Positions 8,905-17,718 of a DNA stretch of 64,000 nt are shown here, piece by piece (the first letter of the stretch is position 1; each line of letters starts with the position of its first letter). A program made the translations under genes and the position numbers. The stretch is taken from positions 2,790,001 through 2,854,000 of the forward strand of contig NZ_CP133019.1 of assembly GCF_030866805.1 (NCBI RefSeq), written 5' to 3'. This DNA is from Microbacterium terrisoli. Its GTDB lineage: Bacteria; Actinomycetota; Actinomycetes; Actinomycetales; Microbacteriaceae. The notes under the pieces are model-generated. The model made no database searches. It saw only the letters and a list, made by a program, of their open reading frames with translations, and was not told where the DNA came from.

Positions 8905-9278
8905 GGACGCGGGCCGACGGTGGGATCGTCGTCGTCGTGGTCGAGCCGCGCGAGGTCCTGTTCGAGCTGACGGATGCGTTCATCCTGCTCGGCGCGCGAG
9001 CGGTGATCGGCCGACGAGGAGGTGTGTGGGGCCGGACCGAGCCCGCGCAGGAACTCGGGATCGTCGTCGGGAGCACGCACACCGCGCGCCATAGCGGGCG
9101 CACGACCGATCGCGAACCACAGCACGCCGCCAAGCACAGGGAAGACGACCACGATCGCGACCCACATCGACTTGCCGACACCGCGGTGCCGAATGGCAGG
9201 CTGCACGGCAGCATCCACGATGCTGAACACCCAGAAGATCACCGCCACGAGGGCGAGGATCAGAAGCAGGCGAGCCAT
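8901..9278 (-). CDS. PLDc_N domain membrane protein
   Basis: 125 residues. Two membrane segments (residues 3-24 and 39-60) with VFPVLGGVLWFAIGR between them match the phospholipase D-nuclease N-terminal (PLDc_N) domain, which in small proteins occurs without any catalytic part. The tail is charged and likely coiled coil (EQDERIRQLEQDLARLDHD). First gene of a menD unit, sharing a 4-base overlap. Probably a small membrane protein of unknown role. Confidence 0.75.
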   Translation of the reverse strand: MARLLLILALVAVIFWVFSIVDAAVQPAIRHRGVGKSMWVAIVVVFPVLGGVLWFAIGRAPAMARGVRAPDDDPEFLRGLGPAPHTSSSADHRSRAEQDERIRQLEQDLARLDHDDDDPTVGPRP

Positions 9279-9284
9279 GCCCTC

Positions 9285-9290
9285 ATCCTA
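9285..9290 (-). promoter_or_regulatory. -10 box, leaderless PLDc_N-menD mRNA
   Basis: On the minus strand TAGGAT ends 6 bases before the ATG at 9278, with no ribosome site between. Confidence 0.45.
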
Positions 9291-9329
9291 AGCCGCACAC
9301 ACCCGCCCGGACTGTGCTGATGCCCCACG

Positions 9330-9335
9330 TAGACT
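9330..9335 (+). promoter_or_regulatory. -10 box, leaderless DUF4229 mRNA
   Basis: TAGACT ends 7 bases before the GTG at 9343. The surrounding CCACGTAGACTGG is identical to the sequence before aspS at 39305-39317, two promoters 30 kb apart. Confidence 0.5.
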
Positions 9336-9342
9336 GGGAAGA

Positions 9343-9681
9343 GTGAAGACCCGCTCCGCAATCGTGTATTCCGTGCTGCGCCTGCTGGCGTTCCTCGTGC
9401 CCTTGGGGATCATGATGCTGTTCCCGATCTTCCGTGCGATGTACTGGATCGCCATCATCTTCGCCGCGCTGATCGGCATCTCGCTGTCGATCATCTTCCT
9501 GCGCCGTCCGCTGAACGAGGTCTCGGCAGGGCTGGCGGAGCGGCGCGAGCGGCGCATGGCCCGCGAGGACGGGCAGCACCGCACGGCGGGGCAGCAGGAT
9601 GCCGATATCGAGGATGCCGCGAACGACGCGGTTCAGCCGCACCCGACGGGCTCGGCCGACTCGGGCAACGACGCCGGCTGA
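9343..9681 (+). CDS. DUF4229 small membrane protein
   Basis: 112 residues from a GTG. Two membrane helices at about 8-30 and 33-52 (FLVPLGIMMLFPIFRAMYWI and AIIFAALIGISLSIIFLRR), then a basic RRERRMARED stretch and an acidic tail. This layout is that of the actinobacterial DUF4229 family. It sits between menD and menA, a place where such proteins are often found, but no function is known. Confidence 0.75.
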   Translation: MKTRSAIVYSVLRLLAFLVPLGIMMLFPIFRAMYWIAIIFAALIGISLSIIFLRRPLNEVSAGLAERRERRMAREDGQHRTAGQQDADIEDAANDAVQPHPTGSADSGNDAG

Positions 9682-10638
9682 TCAGCCGAGATAGGCCCAC
9701 ATCAGCAGGGCGCCGTACGCGAGCGAGGTGAACGAGGTGACCGCCAGGGCGGTGACCAGTTCGCGCGGCGTGCGATACATCCACACGATCATCAGCGCGG
9801 GAATGGCGCCGAGCAGCGCCATCATCACCAGCCACGCGACGGGGTAGAACACGGCCACCAGCGCTGCGATGCCGAACGCCAGCACGATACAGACCGTGAA
9901 CAGGATCTGCGAGCCGCGCCGACCGATCACGACCGACAGTGTCTTCTTGCCGGCGGTGCGGTCCTGGTCGACGTCGCGCAGGTTGTTGGCCACCAGCACC
10001 GCGACGGCCAGAAGCCCCGCCGCCACACCGCCGAGCCAGGCTTCCTGAGGGGCGGCCTGCACCTGGATCCAGGTCGTGCCGACCGTGGCGACCAGCCCGA
10101 AGAAGACGAACACGAACAGCTCACCCAGTGCGTGGTAACCGTACGGCCTCTTGCCGCCGGTGTAGAACCACGCCGCCACGATGCACGCGGCGCCGACCAC
10201 CAGCATCCACCACTGCTGCGTGCGGATCACCAGCGCCAGGCCCACCAGAGCAGCCAGGGCGAAGAAGGACAGCGCCACGATCAGCACCGTGCGGGCCTGG
10301 ACCTTGCGCGAGGCGGTCAGTCGCGCCGGTCCGTGGCGGTGGTCGTCGGTGCCCCGAACGCCGTCGGAGTGGTCATTGGCGAAGTTCACGCCGATCTGCA
10401 GCAGCACCGCGACGGCCAGGCACCCGAGCGCGAGCACCCAGTGGAACCGGATGTCGATCACGTGCGCCGCTCCGGTGCCGATGAGCACCGGCGTCACCGC
10501 GAGCGGCAGCGTGCGCAACCGGGCCGCCCCGACCCAGTCCCCGGCGGTGGGCCGGGGGATGTGCCGGACCGGGGCCTTGGCCGGATTGCCGCCGGACGGC
10601 GTTCGCTTCTTGCGGGACGTGCGGGAAGAGGATGCCAC
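9682..10638 (-). CDS. menA: 1,4-dihydroxy-2-naphthoate polyprenyltransferase
   Basis: 318 residues from the GTG at 10638, chosen because a TAGAAT box lies 7 bases before it and no homology precedes it. Membrane enzyme of the UbiA superfamily that attaches the polyprenyl tail to dihydroxynaphthoate. First Asp-rich motif NFANDHSDGVRGTDD and second motif NNLRDVDQDRTAGKKTL are both intact, with about eight membrane segments. The first 30 residues are a basic, non-conserved leader (SSRTSRKKRT). Converges with the DUF4229 gene, whose stop abuts its own. Confidence 0.93.
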   Translation of the reverse strand: MASSSRTSRKKRTPSGGNPAKAPVRHIPRPTAGDWVGAARLRTLPLAVTPVLIGTGAAHVIDIRFHWVLALGCLAVAVLLQIGVNFANDHSDGVRGTDDHRHGPARLTASRKVQARTVLIVALSFFALAALVGLALVIRTQQWWMLVVGAACIVAAWFYTGGKRPYGYHALGELFVFVFFGLVATVGTTWIQVQAAPQEAWLGGVAAGLLAVAVLVANNLRDVDQDRTAGKKTLSVVIGRRGSQILFTVCIVLAFGIAALVAVFYPVAWLVMMALLGAIPALMIVWMYRTPRELVTALAVTSFTSLAYGALLMWAYLG

Positions 10639-10645
10639 GGCACTG

Positions 10646-10651
10646 ATTCTA
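10646..10651 (-). promoter_or_regulatory. -10 box, leaderless menA mRNA
   Basis: Minus-strand TAGAAT ends 7 bases before the GTG at 10638. Its upstream side is occupied by the 20-bp tandem repeat at 10652-10711, so that repeat covers the expected -35 region. Confidence 0.45.
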
Positions 10652-10711
10652 TTCGGCGCGCTGTGGGTCTCTTCGGCGCGCTGTGGGTCTCGTCGGCGCG
10701 CTGTGGGTCTC
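10652..10711. repeat. 20-bp tandem repeat, three copies, upstream of menA
   Basis: Three copies of (t/g)TCGGCGCGCTGTGGGTCTC with only the first base varying, followed by a partial fourth. It fills the gap between the menA start and the end of the polyamine transporter operon. Confidence 0.9.
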
Positions 10712-10721
10712 GTCGGCGCCC

Positions 10722-11579
10722 CTACCGCCGCCCGCGCCGGGTCAGCCAGCTGTTCAGGAACATCACGAGGAGCCCGACGACGAAGATGAGCGTGCCGAAG
10801 CACAGCACCTGCGGCGGCAGTCCGACCTTCGCGGCTCCGTAGACGAACAGCGGGAAGGTGACAGCGGGGCCTGCGACGAAGCTCGTGATGACGTAATCGT
10901 CGATCGACATCGCCAGGGCCAGGGCACCGGCGGCGATCATGCCGGGCACCAGCAGCGGCAGTGTCACCTTGACGAATCCGACGAACGGCGCAGCGCCGAG
11001 GTCTGCGGCCGCCTGCTCGAGCACCATGCCGGTGCCCGAGAGGCGGGCGCGCACGACGACCACCACATAGGCCAGACAGAACGTCACGTGCACCAGCAGC
11101 ACGGTCCAGAATCCGAGCGGGATGCTCGACGACAGGAAGAACGACAGGGATGCCGCGCCGACGACGATCGACGGTGCCGCGATGTCAGCGAACACGGTCG
11201 CCGAGATCGCACTCTTGCCGAAGAATCGATAGCGCTCCAGCGCCATCGCCAGCGGCACACCGATGAGGATCGCGATGACCGCGGCGAGCACAGCGATCAC
11301 GACAGACAGCAGGAACGCCTCGCCCAGCCCCTGCACCTGCGTGAGGTTCTGATACCAGTACAGCGTGAACCCGTGCCATCTGAAGGTGATGCGGCTGGTC
11401 GGGGTGTTGTTGAAGCTGTAGACGACCATCGTGATGATCGGCAGCAGCGTGATCACCAGGAACACCCAGAAGAAGATCGGCAGGAACGGGCCGCGCCGCT
11501 TCTTGGGCAGGTTGACGACGTTGCCGGCGGGGTCGGGCAGGCCACGGGTGGCGGGCGCGACATCGGTGGCGATGCTCAT
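10722..11579 (-). CDS. potC: Polyamine-type ABC transporter permease (PotC-like)
   Basis: 285 residues, about six membrane helices. Binding-protein-dependent permease motif EQAAADLGAAPFVGFVKVTLPLL (the EAA loop that contacts the ATPase) is near residue 180. An N-terminal tail with PKKRRGPFLP precedes helix 1. Last gene of the operon ATPase-lipoprotein-PotB-PotC; start overlaps PotB stop (ATGA). Spermidine/putrescine is the best guess; other small cationic or carboxylate ligands occur in this subfamily. Confidence 0.88.
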   Translation of the reverse strand: MSIATDVAPATRGLPDPAGNVVNLPKKRRGPFLPIFFWVFLVITLLPIITMVVYSFNNTPTSRITFRWHGFTLYWYQNLTQVQGLGEAFLLSVVIAVLAAVIAILIGVPLAMALERYRFFGKSAISATVFADIAAPSIVVGAASLSFFLSSSIPLGFWTVLLVHVTFCLAYVVVVVRARLSGTGMVLEQAAADLGAAPFVGFVKVTLPLLVPGMIAAGALALAMSIDDYVITSFVAGPAVTFPLFVYGAAKVGLPPQVLCFGTLIFVVGLLVMFLNSWLTRRGRR

Positions 11580-12505
11580 ACCAGGTCCTCGATGTTGTCA
11601 GTGCCCGCGATGCGGGCATACGCGAACAGGATCACACCGAGCACGATCATCAGGACCGTGGACAGCGCTGCGGCGACGTTGTACTGCTGGTTGGTCAGGT
11701 AGGCGTCTTGGATGGCTTGGCCGATGGTGTAGGTGTGAGTTCCACCCAGCAGGGACGGACTGACCGGGTCACCGGCCGAGTCGATGAACACGAGCAGCAC
11801 GCCCGCGAAGATCCCCGACCGGGTCAGCGGCAGCACGGTATGGAAGAATGTGGCGCTCTTCTTTCCGTACAGATCGGCGGATGCCTCGATCAGGCGCGGA
11901 TCGATCCGTTCGAGGGCGACGTAGATCGGCAGCACCATGAACGCCAGGTCGTTGTAGGCGAGCCCGCCGATCACGGCGGCACCGGTGCCCAGGACGTGGA
12001 TGTCGGTGCCGATCAGATGCATCGCGCGAAGGACCGAGAGCACCGGCCCCTGGTCGCTGAGCAGGAACGCCCACATGTCTGTGCGGATGATGAACGAGAC
12101 CAGGAAGCTGAGCATCACCAGCAGCAGCAGGAAGTTCTTCCACTGCGGGCGCACCCGGAACGCGATGAAGTACGCCATCGGATAGCCGACGAGGATCGTG
12201 ACGACCGTGGCCACCGCGCCGTAGAACACACCACGTCCGAGGAACAGCCAATAGGGGGTCGTCGCCTCCGGGCCGAACAGCTTTGCGTAGACGCCGACGT
12301 TCCACGTGAACGTGTAGCCGTCTTCGGGGTTGCCGCTCATGAGCGAGACCGCAAGGCCCGAGATCAGCGGAATGACGAACAGCACCAGCAGCCATGCGAT
12401 GCCGGCCAGCGCCAGCAGGTACGGCGCGGGGTTGCGTCGGATGCGGGCGCGCAACGGCGGCTTGGGGCCGGTGGCGGGAGCGGCGAGAGCGGTGACGGCG
12501 GTCAT
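11576..12505 (-). CDS. potB: Polyamine-type ABC transporter permease (PotB-like)
   Basis: 309 residues from the ATG at 12505, which overlaps the stop of the lipoprotein gene by 4 bases; an extension of 11 residues upstream is less likely. Six membrane spans and the EAA loop LIEASADLYGKKSATFFHTV. Pairs with PotC to form the membrane channel of the importer. The basic N-terminus ends with RARIRRNPAPYLL before the first helix. Confidence 0.88.
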   Translation of the reverse strand: MTAVTALAAPATGPKPPLRARIRRNPAPYLLALAGIAWLLVLFVIPLISGLAVSLMSGNPEDGYTFTWNVGVYAKLFGPEATTPYWLFLGRGVFYGAVATVVTILVGYPMAYFIAFRVRPQWKNFLLLLVMLSFLVSFIIRTDMWAFLLSDQGPVLSVLRAMHLIGTDIHVLGTGAAVIGGLAYNDLAFMVLPIYVALERIDPRLIEASADLYGKKSATFFHTVLPLTRSGIFAGVLLVFIDSAGDPVSPSLLGGTHTYTIGQAIQDAYLTNQQYNVAAALSTVLMIVLGVILFAYARIAGTDNIEDLV

Positions 12506-13728
12506 GACTGGATCACCTGGTTGAAGGTCTCGTTCCACTGCTCATACTCGTCGTAGTTGCGGAACACGTAGAAGTCGTTGCTCTTGCGCTCCATCTCGGG
12601 AGTCGGGAACACCAATGGGCTGTTGGCGACATCCGGATCCTCCAATTCTTCGAGGATGTACTGCTTGGCCGCCGGCACCGGGCACACGTAGTTCACCCAG
12701 TCCTCGACGATGCCCGCGATCTCGGGCGTGTAGTAGAAGTTCATCCACTCCAGGGCGTCGGCGGGATGCTGCGCCTGCATCGGGATCAGCATGTTGTCGT
12801 GCCAGACCATCTGGCCCTCGTCTGGGGTGACGAACTCGAGGTCGGCCGCCCCGTTCGCCTGCGCCTGGAAGACGTCGCCTGACCAGGCCTGCGACACCCA
12901 CGTGTCACCGTTCTGGAGCTTGTCGATGTAGCTCTGGTCGTAATATCCGGTGACGTTCACGCGCTGCTTCTTCAGCCAGTCAGCCGCACGCCTCCAGTCC
13001 GCCGGCGTCGAGTCCACGGGTTTCACGCCGGTCGCCAGCAACCCTGCGCTGCCGAGCTCGGTGTTGTCGTTCATCATCCCGATCCGGCCCTTCAGCGCCG
13101 GATCGAGCAGATCCTGGAACGACGTGATCTTCTTCGGGGAGAGCTTCTTGTTGTAGGCGAGCCCGGTGAAACCGGTCTGCCACACGACCGAGTGCGCGTT
13201 GCCGGGGTCGTACGGCGGGTTCTTGACGCTGTCGGCCGCGTATTTCGCGAAGTTCGGCAGTCGGGAGTGGTCGAGCTGCATGAGGAATCCGTTGCGGATC
13301 ATCTCGGTCAGCTCCCACCCGTTGGTCATCACCACGATGTCGTAGCCGAGCGCCTGGTGCGCACGCAGCTGCGGCGCGATCGTCGCATAGAACGGGGCGT
13401 TGCCCTGGATGACCGGCATGTAGTCGACCTTGATGCCGGTCGCCTTCGTGAACATCTCCAGCGACGGGATCTTGCCTTTGTCCTGGTCGATGTACAGCGG
13501 CCAGTTCGCGAAGTCGAGCATGCCCGTCTTCTTCTGCTTGGCCCAGAAGGCCGGCCAGTCGATCTGCTGCTGCGCCTGCCCGGCCGGCGAGCCCGGGATG
13601 CCGCAGCCGGCAAGCGTCGCCGACATGGCGACCGCGCCCAGGCCCGTGAGTGCTCCACGCAGCAGAGTGCGCCGGGACAGACGCTGCTGGGTCAGGCCTC
13701 GGATCAGCGCGGGATCGTTCGGCGTCAT
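12502..13728 (-). CDS. potD: Polyamine-type solute-binding lipoprotein (PotD-like)
   Basis: 408 residues from the ATG at 13728, overlapping the ATPase stop by 4 bases. N-terminus has SRRTLLRGALTG followed by a hydrophobic run and lipobox LAGC near residue 48, suggesting Tat-type export and lipid anchoring. The mature protein has the SBP class of PotD (FANWPLYIDQDKGKIPSLEM, TWVSQAWSGDVFQAQ). It captures ligand outside the membrane for the PotBC channel. Ligand pocket residues cannot be assigned by eye, so the polyamine call is by family only. Confidence 0.87.
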   Translation of the reverse strand: MTPNDPALIRGLTQQRLSRRTLLRGALTGLGAVAMSATLAGCGIPGSPAGQAQQQIDWPAFWAKQKKTGMLDFANWPLYIDQDKGKIPSLEMFTKATGIKVDYMPVIQGNAPFYATIAPQLRAHQALGYDIVVMTNGWELTEMIRNGFLMQLDHSRLPNFAKYAADSVKNPPYDPGNAHSVVWQTGFTGLAYNKKLSPKKITSFQDLLDPALKGRIGMMNDNTELGSAGLLATGVKPVDSTPADWRRAADWLKKQRVNVTGYYDQSYIDKLQNGDTWVSQAWSGDVFQAQANGAADLEFVTPDEGQMVWHDNMLIPMQAQHPADALEWMNFYYTPEIAGIVEDWVNYVCPVPAAKQYILEELEDPDVANSPLVFPTPEMERKSNDFYVFRNYDEYEQWNETFNQVIQS

Positions 13729-14882
13729 CGGGTCGCCGTCCGGATCGTGTCGGTGACCGGCGCCGCCTGCGGCGCACTGTCGGCGGCCGACGGCAGCAGG
13801 AAGGCGTGGTCGGGGTCCCACCCGATCGTGACCTGCTCGCCGGCGGCGGCGCGCTGGGAGGGGTCGAGGTTCTGCGCGAACGAGCGCAGCACATCGCCCC
13901 ATGTGGTCACGACCTCGTATTCCGTGCTCGCGCCCAGGTAGGTGGCGGTGCGCACGATCCCGCGCACCCGATTCACCCCGGCGGCGCTCGCGCCGTCACG
14001 GGTGACCACGAGCTTCTCGGGACGCAGGCCGATCCGAGCGTCCTGCGTCGCGATCGCCTTCAGGTCCTCAGCGCCGACCTGCACAGCAGTGCCGTCGGGC
14101 AGACGCAGTCCGTCGTCGCCGAGCTGTGCCGGCAGGATGTTGCACGAGCCGAGGAACTCCGCCACGAACTGCGTCGCCGGCCGGTCGTAGACCCGCTGCG
14201 GCTCGCCGATGTCTTCGATGCGGCCGCCGTTCATCACTGCGAGCCGGTCTGCCATCGACATGGCCTCGTTCTGGTCGTGCGTGACGTAGAGGAATGTGAT
14301 GCCGACCTCTCGCTGAATGCGCTTGAGCTCGATCTGCATGGACTTGCGGATCTTGGCGTCCAGAGCCCCCATCGGCTCGTCCAGCAGCAGCACCTTCGGC
14401 TCGTTGACCAGGGCCCGCGCCAGCGCCACACGCTGCTGCTGGCCGCCGGAGAGCTGGTGCGGCCGGCGCGTGCCGAAGCCTTCGAGCCCGACCAGCTCGA
14501 GCATGTCGTTCGCGCGACGGCGGGCGTCACCGCCCGAGACGCCCTTGCGGCGCAGGCCGAAGGCCACGTTGTCGGCCACCGTCATGTGCGGGAACAGCGC
14601 GTACGACTGGAACACCGTGTTCACGTCGCGCTTGTACGGGGGCAGGGCCGTCACATCCGCGCCCTCCAGCAGGATGCGGCCCTCGGTGGGCAGCTCGAAG
14701 CCGCCGACCATGCGAAGAGTGGTCGTCTTGCCACAGCCCGACGGGCCGAGCAGCGCGAAGAATTCGCCCTGCGCAAGCTGCAGGTCGATGTCTTGCACCG
14801 CGTGGGTCTGGTCGAACGCCTTGGTGACGTGCTGCAAGACGACGGCGGGAACGGATGCCGCAGGCGGACGCTCGTCGGTCAC
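13725..14882 (-). CDS. potA: Polyamine-type ABC transporter ATPase (PotA-like)
   Basis: 385 residues from the GTG at 14882, chosen because GAGAGGAG lies 7 bases upstream; longer in-frame readings lack this. Walker [16 protein letters not shown]-loop [11 protein letters not shown], signature [15 protein letters not shown], Walker [15 protein letters not shown], His in [10 protein letters not shown]. The C-terminal 130 residues are a TOBE-type domain ([10 protein letters not shown]). First gene of the operon, so it lies nearest the promoter in the 162-base gap below menE. Confidence 0.92.
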   Translation of the reverse strand: MTDERPPAASVPAVVLQHVTKAFDQTHAVQDIDLQLAQGEFFALLGPSGCGKTTTLRMVGGFELPTEGRILLEGADVTALPPYKRDVNTVFQSYALFPHMTVADNVAFGLRRKGVSGGDARRRANDMLELVGLEGFGTRRPHQLSGGQQQRVALARALVNEPKVLLLDEPMGALDAKIRKSMQIELKRIQREVGITFLYVTHDQNEAMSMADRLAVMNGGRIEDIGEPQRVYDRPATQFVAEFLGSCNILPAQLGDDGLRLPDGTAVQVGAEDLKAIATQDARIGLRPEKLVVTRDGASAAGVNRVRGIVRTATYLGASTEYEVVTTWGDVLRSFAQNLDPSQRAAAGEQVTIGWDPDHAFLLPSAADSAPQAAPVTDTIRTATR

Positions 14883-15044
14883 GGTATCTCCTCTCGGGTG
14901 AGGTGTCATCCGCGATGCGCAGCCGGGGCAGCGTCGCGCCGGGATGTGCACTCATTCTGCCCCGGACCCACGTGTCGGCGCGACGACAATGTGCCCTGGA
15001 GCGCACCCGTTCCGGTCATTCCGTCCGGATGGCGGGGCTGTCGC

Positions 15045-16196
15045 TCACGCGTCGGCGACGGCGCGGCGGATCGCCTCGCGGTCGGGCTTGCCGCTGGGCA
15101 GAGTTGCGAGCCGGTCGACGAGCACGAGTCGCGCGGGGCGGGCGGCGGCGCCCAGCTGGTCGGCGACGGCCTGCCGTGCCGCATCGAGCTGTGCACTGTC
15201 GCTGCGGCGCAGTGCCTGCCCCCGGGGGACGACGATGACGGATGCCTCGCCCCAGTGCTGGTCTGGCACGCCGACCACGACCGCACCGGCCAGGCCCGCG
15301 ACATCCCTCACGACGCGTTCGACCCGATCGAGCGAGACGTTCACACCGCCCGAGACGATGACGTTGTCGATGCGGCCGTGGATGCGCAGCACCCCGTCGT
15401 CGATCACGCCCGCATCCCCCGTGCGGTACCAGCGGCGGCCGTCGTCGTCGGTCACGAACACCGCGTCGGTCAGCTGCGGATCGCCGAGGTACCCGTCGGC
15501 GAGCATCGGACCGCTCAGCCGCACCTCGCCGTCGACGATCGCAGCCCGCACGTCCTGCAGCGGCACACCGTCGTACACGCAGCCGCCGCAGGTCTCGGTC
15601 GACCCGTACGTGCGCACGATGCGGGCCCCGGCATCCTGCGCGCGCTCCCTCGTGGCCAGCGGCAGCGCCTGGCCTCCGACGAGGATCGCGGCGAAAGTGC
15701 GCAGCGCCTCGGCGACGAGGTCATCGGCCTCGGCCGCATCGAGCAGGCGCTGCAGCTGCGCGGGTACGAGCGATGTGTACGAGCCGGGGGGCATCGCCAG
15801 GGCAGCCTCGGCGAACGCCACGGGGTCGAAGCGACCCTCCAGCAGGATCGGGTCGCAGCCGGCGCGCAGCGAACGGATCATCACCTGGAGTCCCGCGATG
15901 TATCCCGGCGGCAGGGCCAGCAGCCAGGCGCCCTGGCCGATGCGGGCGGCGGTGGCATCGGTGCCGGCCAGCAGCGCGGCGCGGCTGAGCACGACGCTCT
16001 TGGGCACGCCGGTCGAGCCCGATGTGGTGATGACTGCCGCTGTGCCCTCGGGCACCTCGACCGCTGTGCCGTCGGGCACGTCGGTCGGCATGCCACCGGT
16101 CATGCCCAGCGCCAGCGCAGGACCGGTGCCCTCGAGCATGCGCCGGGCCGCCGCGAGCACTGCGGTTGCGTCACCCGCGAGTGGTTCGAGCCTCAT
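15045..16196 (-). CDS. menE: o-Succinylbenzoate-CoA ligase
   Basis: 383 residues, short against the 450-490 of enterobacterial MenE but typical of actinobacteria. ANL-superfamily motifs: ITTSGSTGVPKSVVLSR (P-loop), YGSTETCGGC, YRTGDAG, the hinge HGRIDNVIVSGGVNVS, and catalytic Lys in LPSGKPDREAIR. Activates o-succinylbenzoate with ATP and CoA for MenB. Starts 8 bases after menB ends, so it forms a menB-menE unit. Confidence 0.92.
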   Translation of the reverse strand: MRLEPLAGDATAVLAAARRMLEGTGPALALGMTGGMPTDVPDGTAVEVPEGTAAVITTSGSTGVPKSVVLSRAALLAGTDATAARIGQGAWLLALPPGYIAGLQVMIRSLRAGCDPILLEGRFDPVAFAEAALAMPPGSYTSLVPAQLQRLLDAAEADDLVAEALRTFAAILVGGQALPLATRERAQDAGARIVRTYGSTETCGGCVYDGVPLQDVRAAIVDGEVRLSGPMLADGYLGDPQLTDAVFVTDDDGRRWYRTGDAGVIDDGVLRIHGRIDNVIVSGGVNVSLDRVERVVRDVAGLAGAVVVGVPDQHWGEASVIVVPRGQALRRSDSAQLDAARQAVADQLGAAARPARLVLVDRLATLPSGKPDREAIRRAVADA

Positions 16197-16204
16197 GCGC
16201 GGCC

Positions 16205-17149
16205 TCAGAACTGCCAGGGGTACGGCGACCAGTCGGGATCGCGCTTCTGCAAGAAGGCGTCGCGCCCCTCGACAGCCTCATCGGTGCCGTACGCGAGCCG
16301 GGTCGCCTCGCCGGCGAACACCTGCTGACCGACCATCCCGTCGTCGACGGCGTTGAAGGCGAACTTCAGCATGCGGATCGCCGTGGGCGACTTCGTCAAT
16401 ACCGTGCGCGCCATCGCCACCGCCTCACGCTCGAGGTCGGCGTGCGGCACGACCCGGTTGACGGCGCCCATCTCATACGCGCGCTGTGCGGAGTACTCCT
16501 CGGCGAGGAAGAACACCTCGCGCGCGAATTTCTGCCCGATCTGCCGGGCGAAGTATGCCGAGCCGTATCCCGCGTCGAACGAGCCGACGTCGGCGTCGGT
16601 CTGCTTGAACCGGCCGTGCTCGGCGCTGGCGATCGTCAGGTCGCACACCACGTGCAGCGAGTGCCCGCCGCCGGCTGCCCACCCGGGCACGACGGCGATC
16701 ACGGGCTTGGGCATGAATCGGATCAGCCGCTGCACTTCGAGGATGTGCAGGCGCCCGGCACGTGCCGTGTCGCCGCTTTTCGACTCGCCTTCGGCTCGCT
16801 CGACGACCGAGTCCTCGGAGTCGGAGTACTTGTAGCCGTCGCGCCCGCGGATGCGCTGGTCGCCGCCTGAGCAGAACGCCCAGCCGCCGTCCTTGGGGCT
16901 CGGCCCGTTGCCGGTGAGCAGCACCACGCCGATGCGCGGGTCGCACCGCGCGATGTCCAGCGCGGTGTACAGCTCGTCGACGGTGTGCGGGCGGAACGCG
17001 TTGCGCACCTCGGGCCGGTCGAACGCGATGCGCGCGATGCGCCCGTCGCGCGAGACATGCGCCGTGATGTCGGTGTACGCCGCCGCAGCGCCGTCAGGGC
17101 CGGGTGCCGGCATCCATTCATCGGGGTCGAAAAGCTCCGAAACGCTCAC
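16205..17149 (-). CDS. menB: 1,4-Dihydroxy-2-naphthoyl-CoA synthase
   Basis: 314 residues from the GTG at 17149, supported by a TAATCT box 6 bases upstream. Crotonase-fold enzyme that closes the naphthoate ring. Oxyanion-hole stretches FCSGGDQRIRG and VPGWAAGGGHSLH; MenB-type catalytic segment QTDADVGSFDAGYGSAY with the conserved Asp and Tyr; C-terminal SPTAIRMLKFAFN. A short Lys/Ser/Glu-rich insertion follows the GDQ segment (VERAEGESKSGD), as in many actinobacterial MenB. Confidence 0.94.
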   Translation of the reverse strand: MSVSELFDPDEWMPAPGPDGAAAAYTDITAHVSRDGRIARIAFDRPEVRNAFRPHTVDELYTALDIARCDPRIGVVLLTGNGPSPKDGGWAFCSGGDQRIRGRDGYKYSDSEDSVVERAEGESKSGDTARAGRLHILEVQRLIRFMPKPVIAVVPGWAAGGGHSLHVVCDLTIASAEHGRFKQTDADVGSFDAGYGSAYFARQIGQKFAREVFFLAEEYSAQRAYEMGAVNRVVPHADLEREAVAMARTVLTKSPTAIRMLKFAFNAVDDGMVGQQVFAGEATRLAYGTDEAVEGRDAFLQKRDPDWSPYPWQF

Positions 17150-17155
17150 CCGACC

Positions 17156-17161
17156 AGATTA
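17156..17161 (-). promoter_or_regulatory. -10 box, leaderless menB-menE mRNA
   Basis: Minus-strand TAATCT ends 6 bases before the GTG at 17149. Confidence 0.45.
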
Positions 17162-17250
17162 CGCGGGCCGGAGCGCGGCCAGAAGGAGACCCGGCGCGTG
17201 CAAGACTGGAAAGCGCGCGTCCGCCCGAACGGAAGCGCGGAGAGGTCCGC

Positions 17251-17685
17251 ATGAAGATCACGAAGACGGCCGATTGGCGCGAGGCCCTTCCATTCGAAGC
17301 ACCGATCATCGCCGAGACCGTGATGCCGGGCGAACCGGCGCGCTGCGTGACGTGCGGCATCGCATCCGACCCGCTGCCGCGCACCGCGCTGTGGGCGGTC
17401 AAGCACCGTCACCCTCACGACCCCGCCGGCAGTGTGCGGCTGTACTGCGCCGATCACGCCCCTCGCGTGGCGGCGCCGACACCTCTCGCGAGCCCTTCAC
17501 GCACGGTCGGGGCGACCCGTCCGGCCGGCACTGCACGCCCGCCGCGTGCGAAGGCCGCCGCGCGTGCGCCCCGCACTGCCGCAACGCCCAAGCCGATCGA
17601 GAAGCCGGAAGCGGTGTGCCCGGACTGCTTCATGGTGGTGCCGCCCAGCGGCATCTGCGGGGTGTGCGGCAAACAGGTCGCCTGA
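17251..17685 (+). CDS. Small protein with two Cys clusters, unknown function
   Basis: 144 residues from the ATG at 17251 (GGAGAGG 5-11 bases upstream). N-terminal part has CVTCG, then HRHP and YCADH, spaced like a Cys2-His/Cys metal site. A Pro/Ala/Arg-rich linker of about 50 residues follows. The C-terminus is a compact zinc-ribbon-like CPDC-x10-CGVCG. Similar proteins are seen in Microbacteriaceae and are sometimes mislabelled as glucose-6-phosphate dehydrogenase; nothing here supports an enzyme. Zinc binding is inferred from the Cys spacing. Confidence 0.65.
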   Translation: MKITKTADWREALPFEAPIIAETVMPGEPARCVTCGIASDPLPRTALWAVKHRHPHDPAGSVRLYCADHAPRVAAPTPLASPSRTVGATRPAGTARPPRAKAAARAPRTAATPKPIEKPEAVCPDCFMVVPPSGICGVCGKQVA

Positions 17686-17718
17686 CCGACTCTCCTCTCC
17701 CCTTCGCCCGAGGGCCGC

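Noticed and set aside
13650..16328. Open frame of 892 codons on the plus strand
   Set aside because: Antisense to potD, potA and menE, which have clear family motifs. The amino acid content (His/Arg/Gly-rich without conserved motifs) is that of a high-GC shadow frame.
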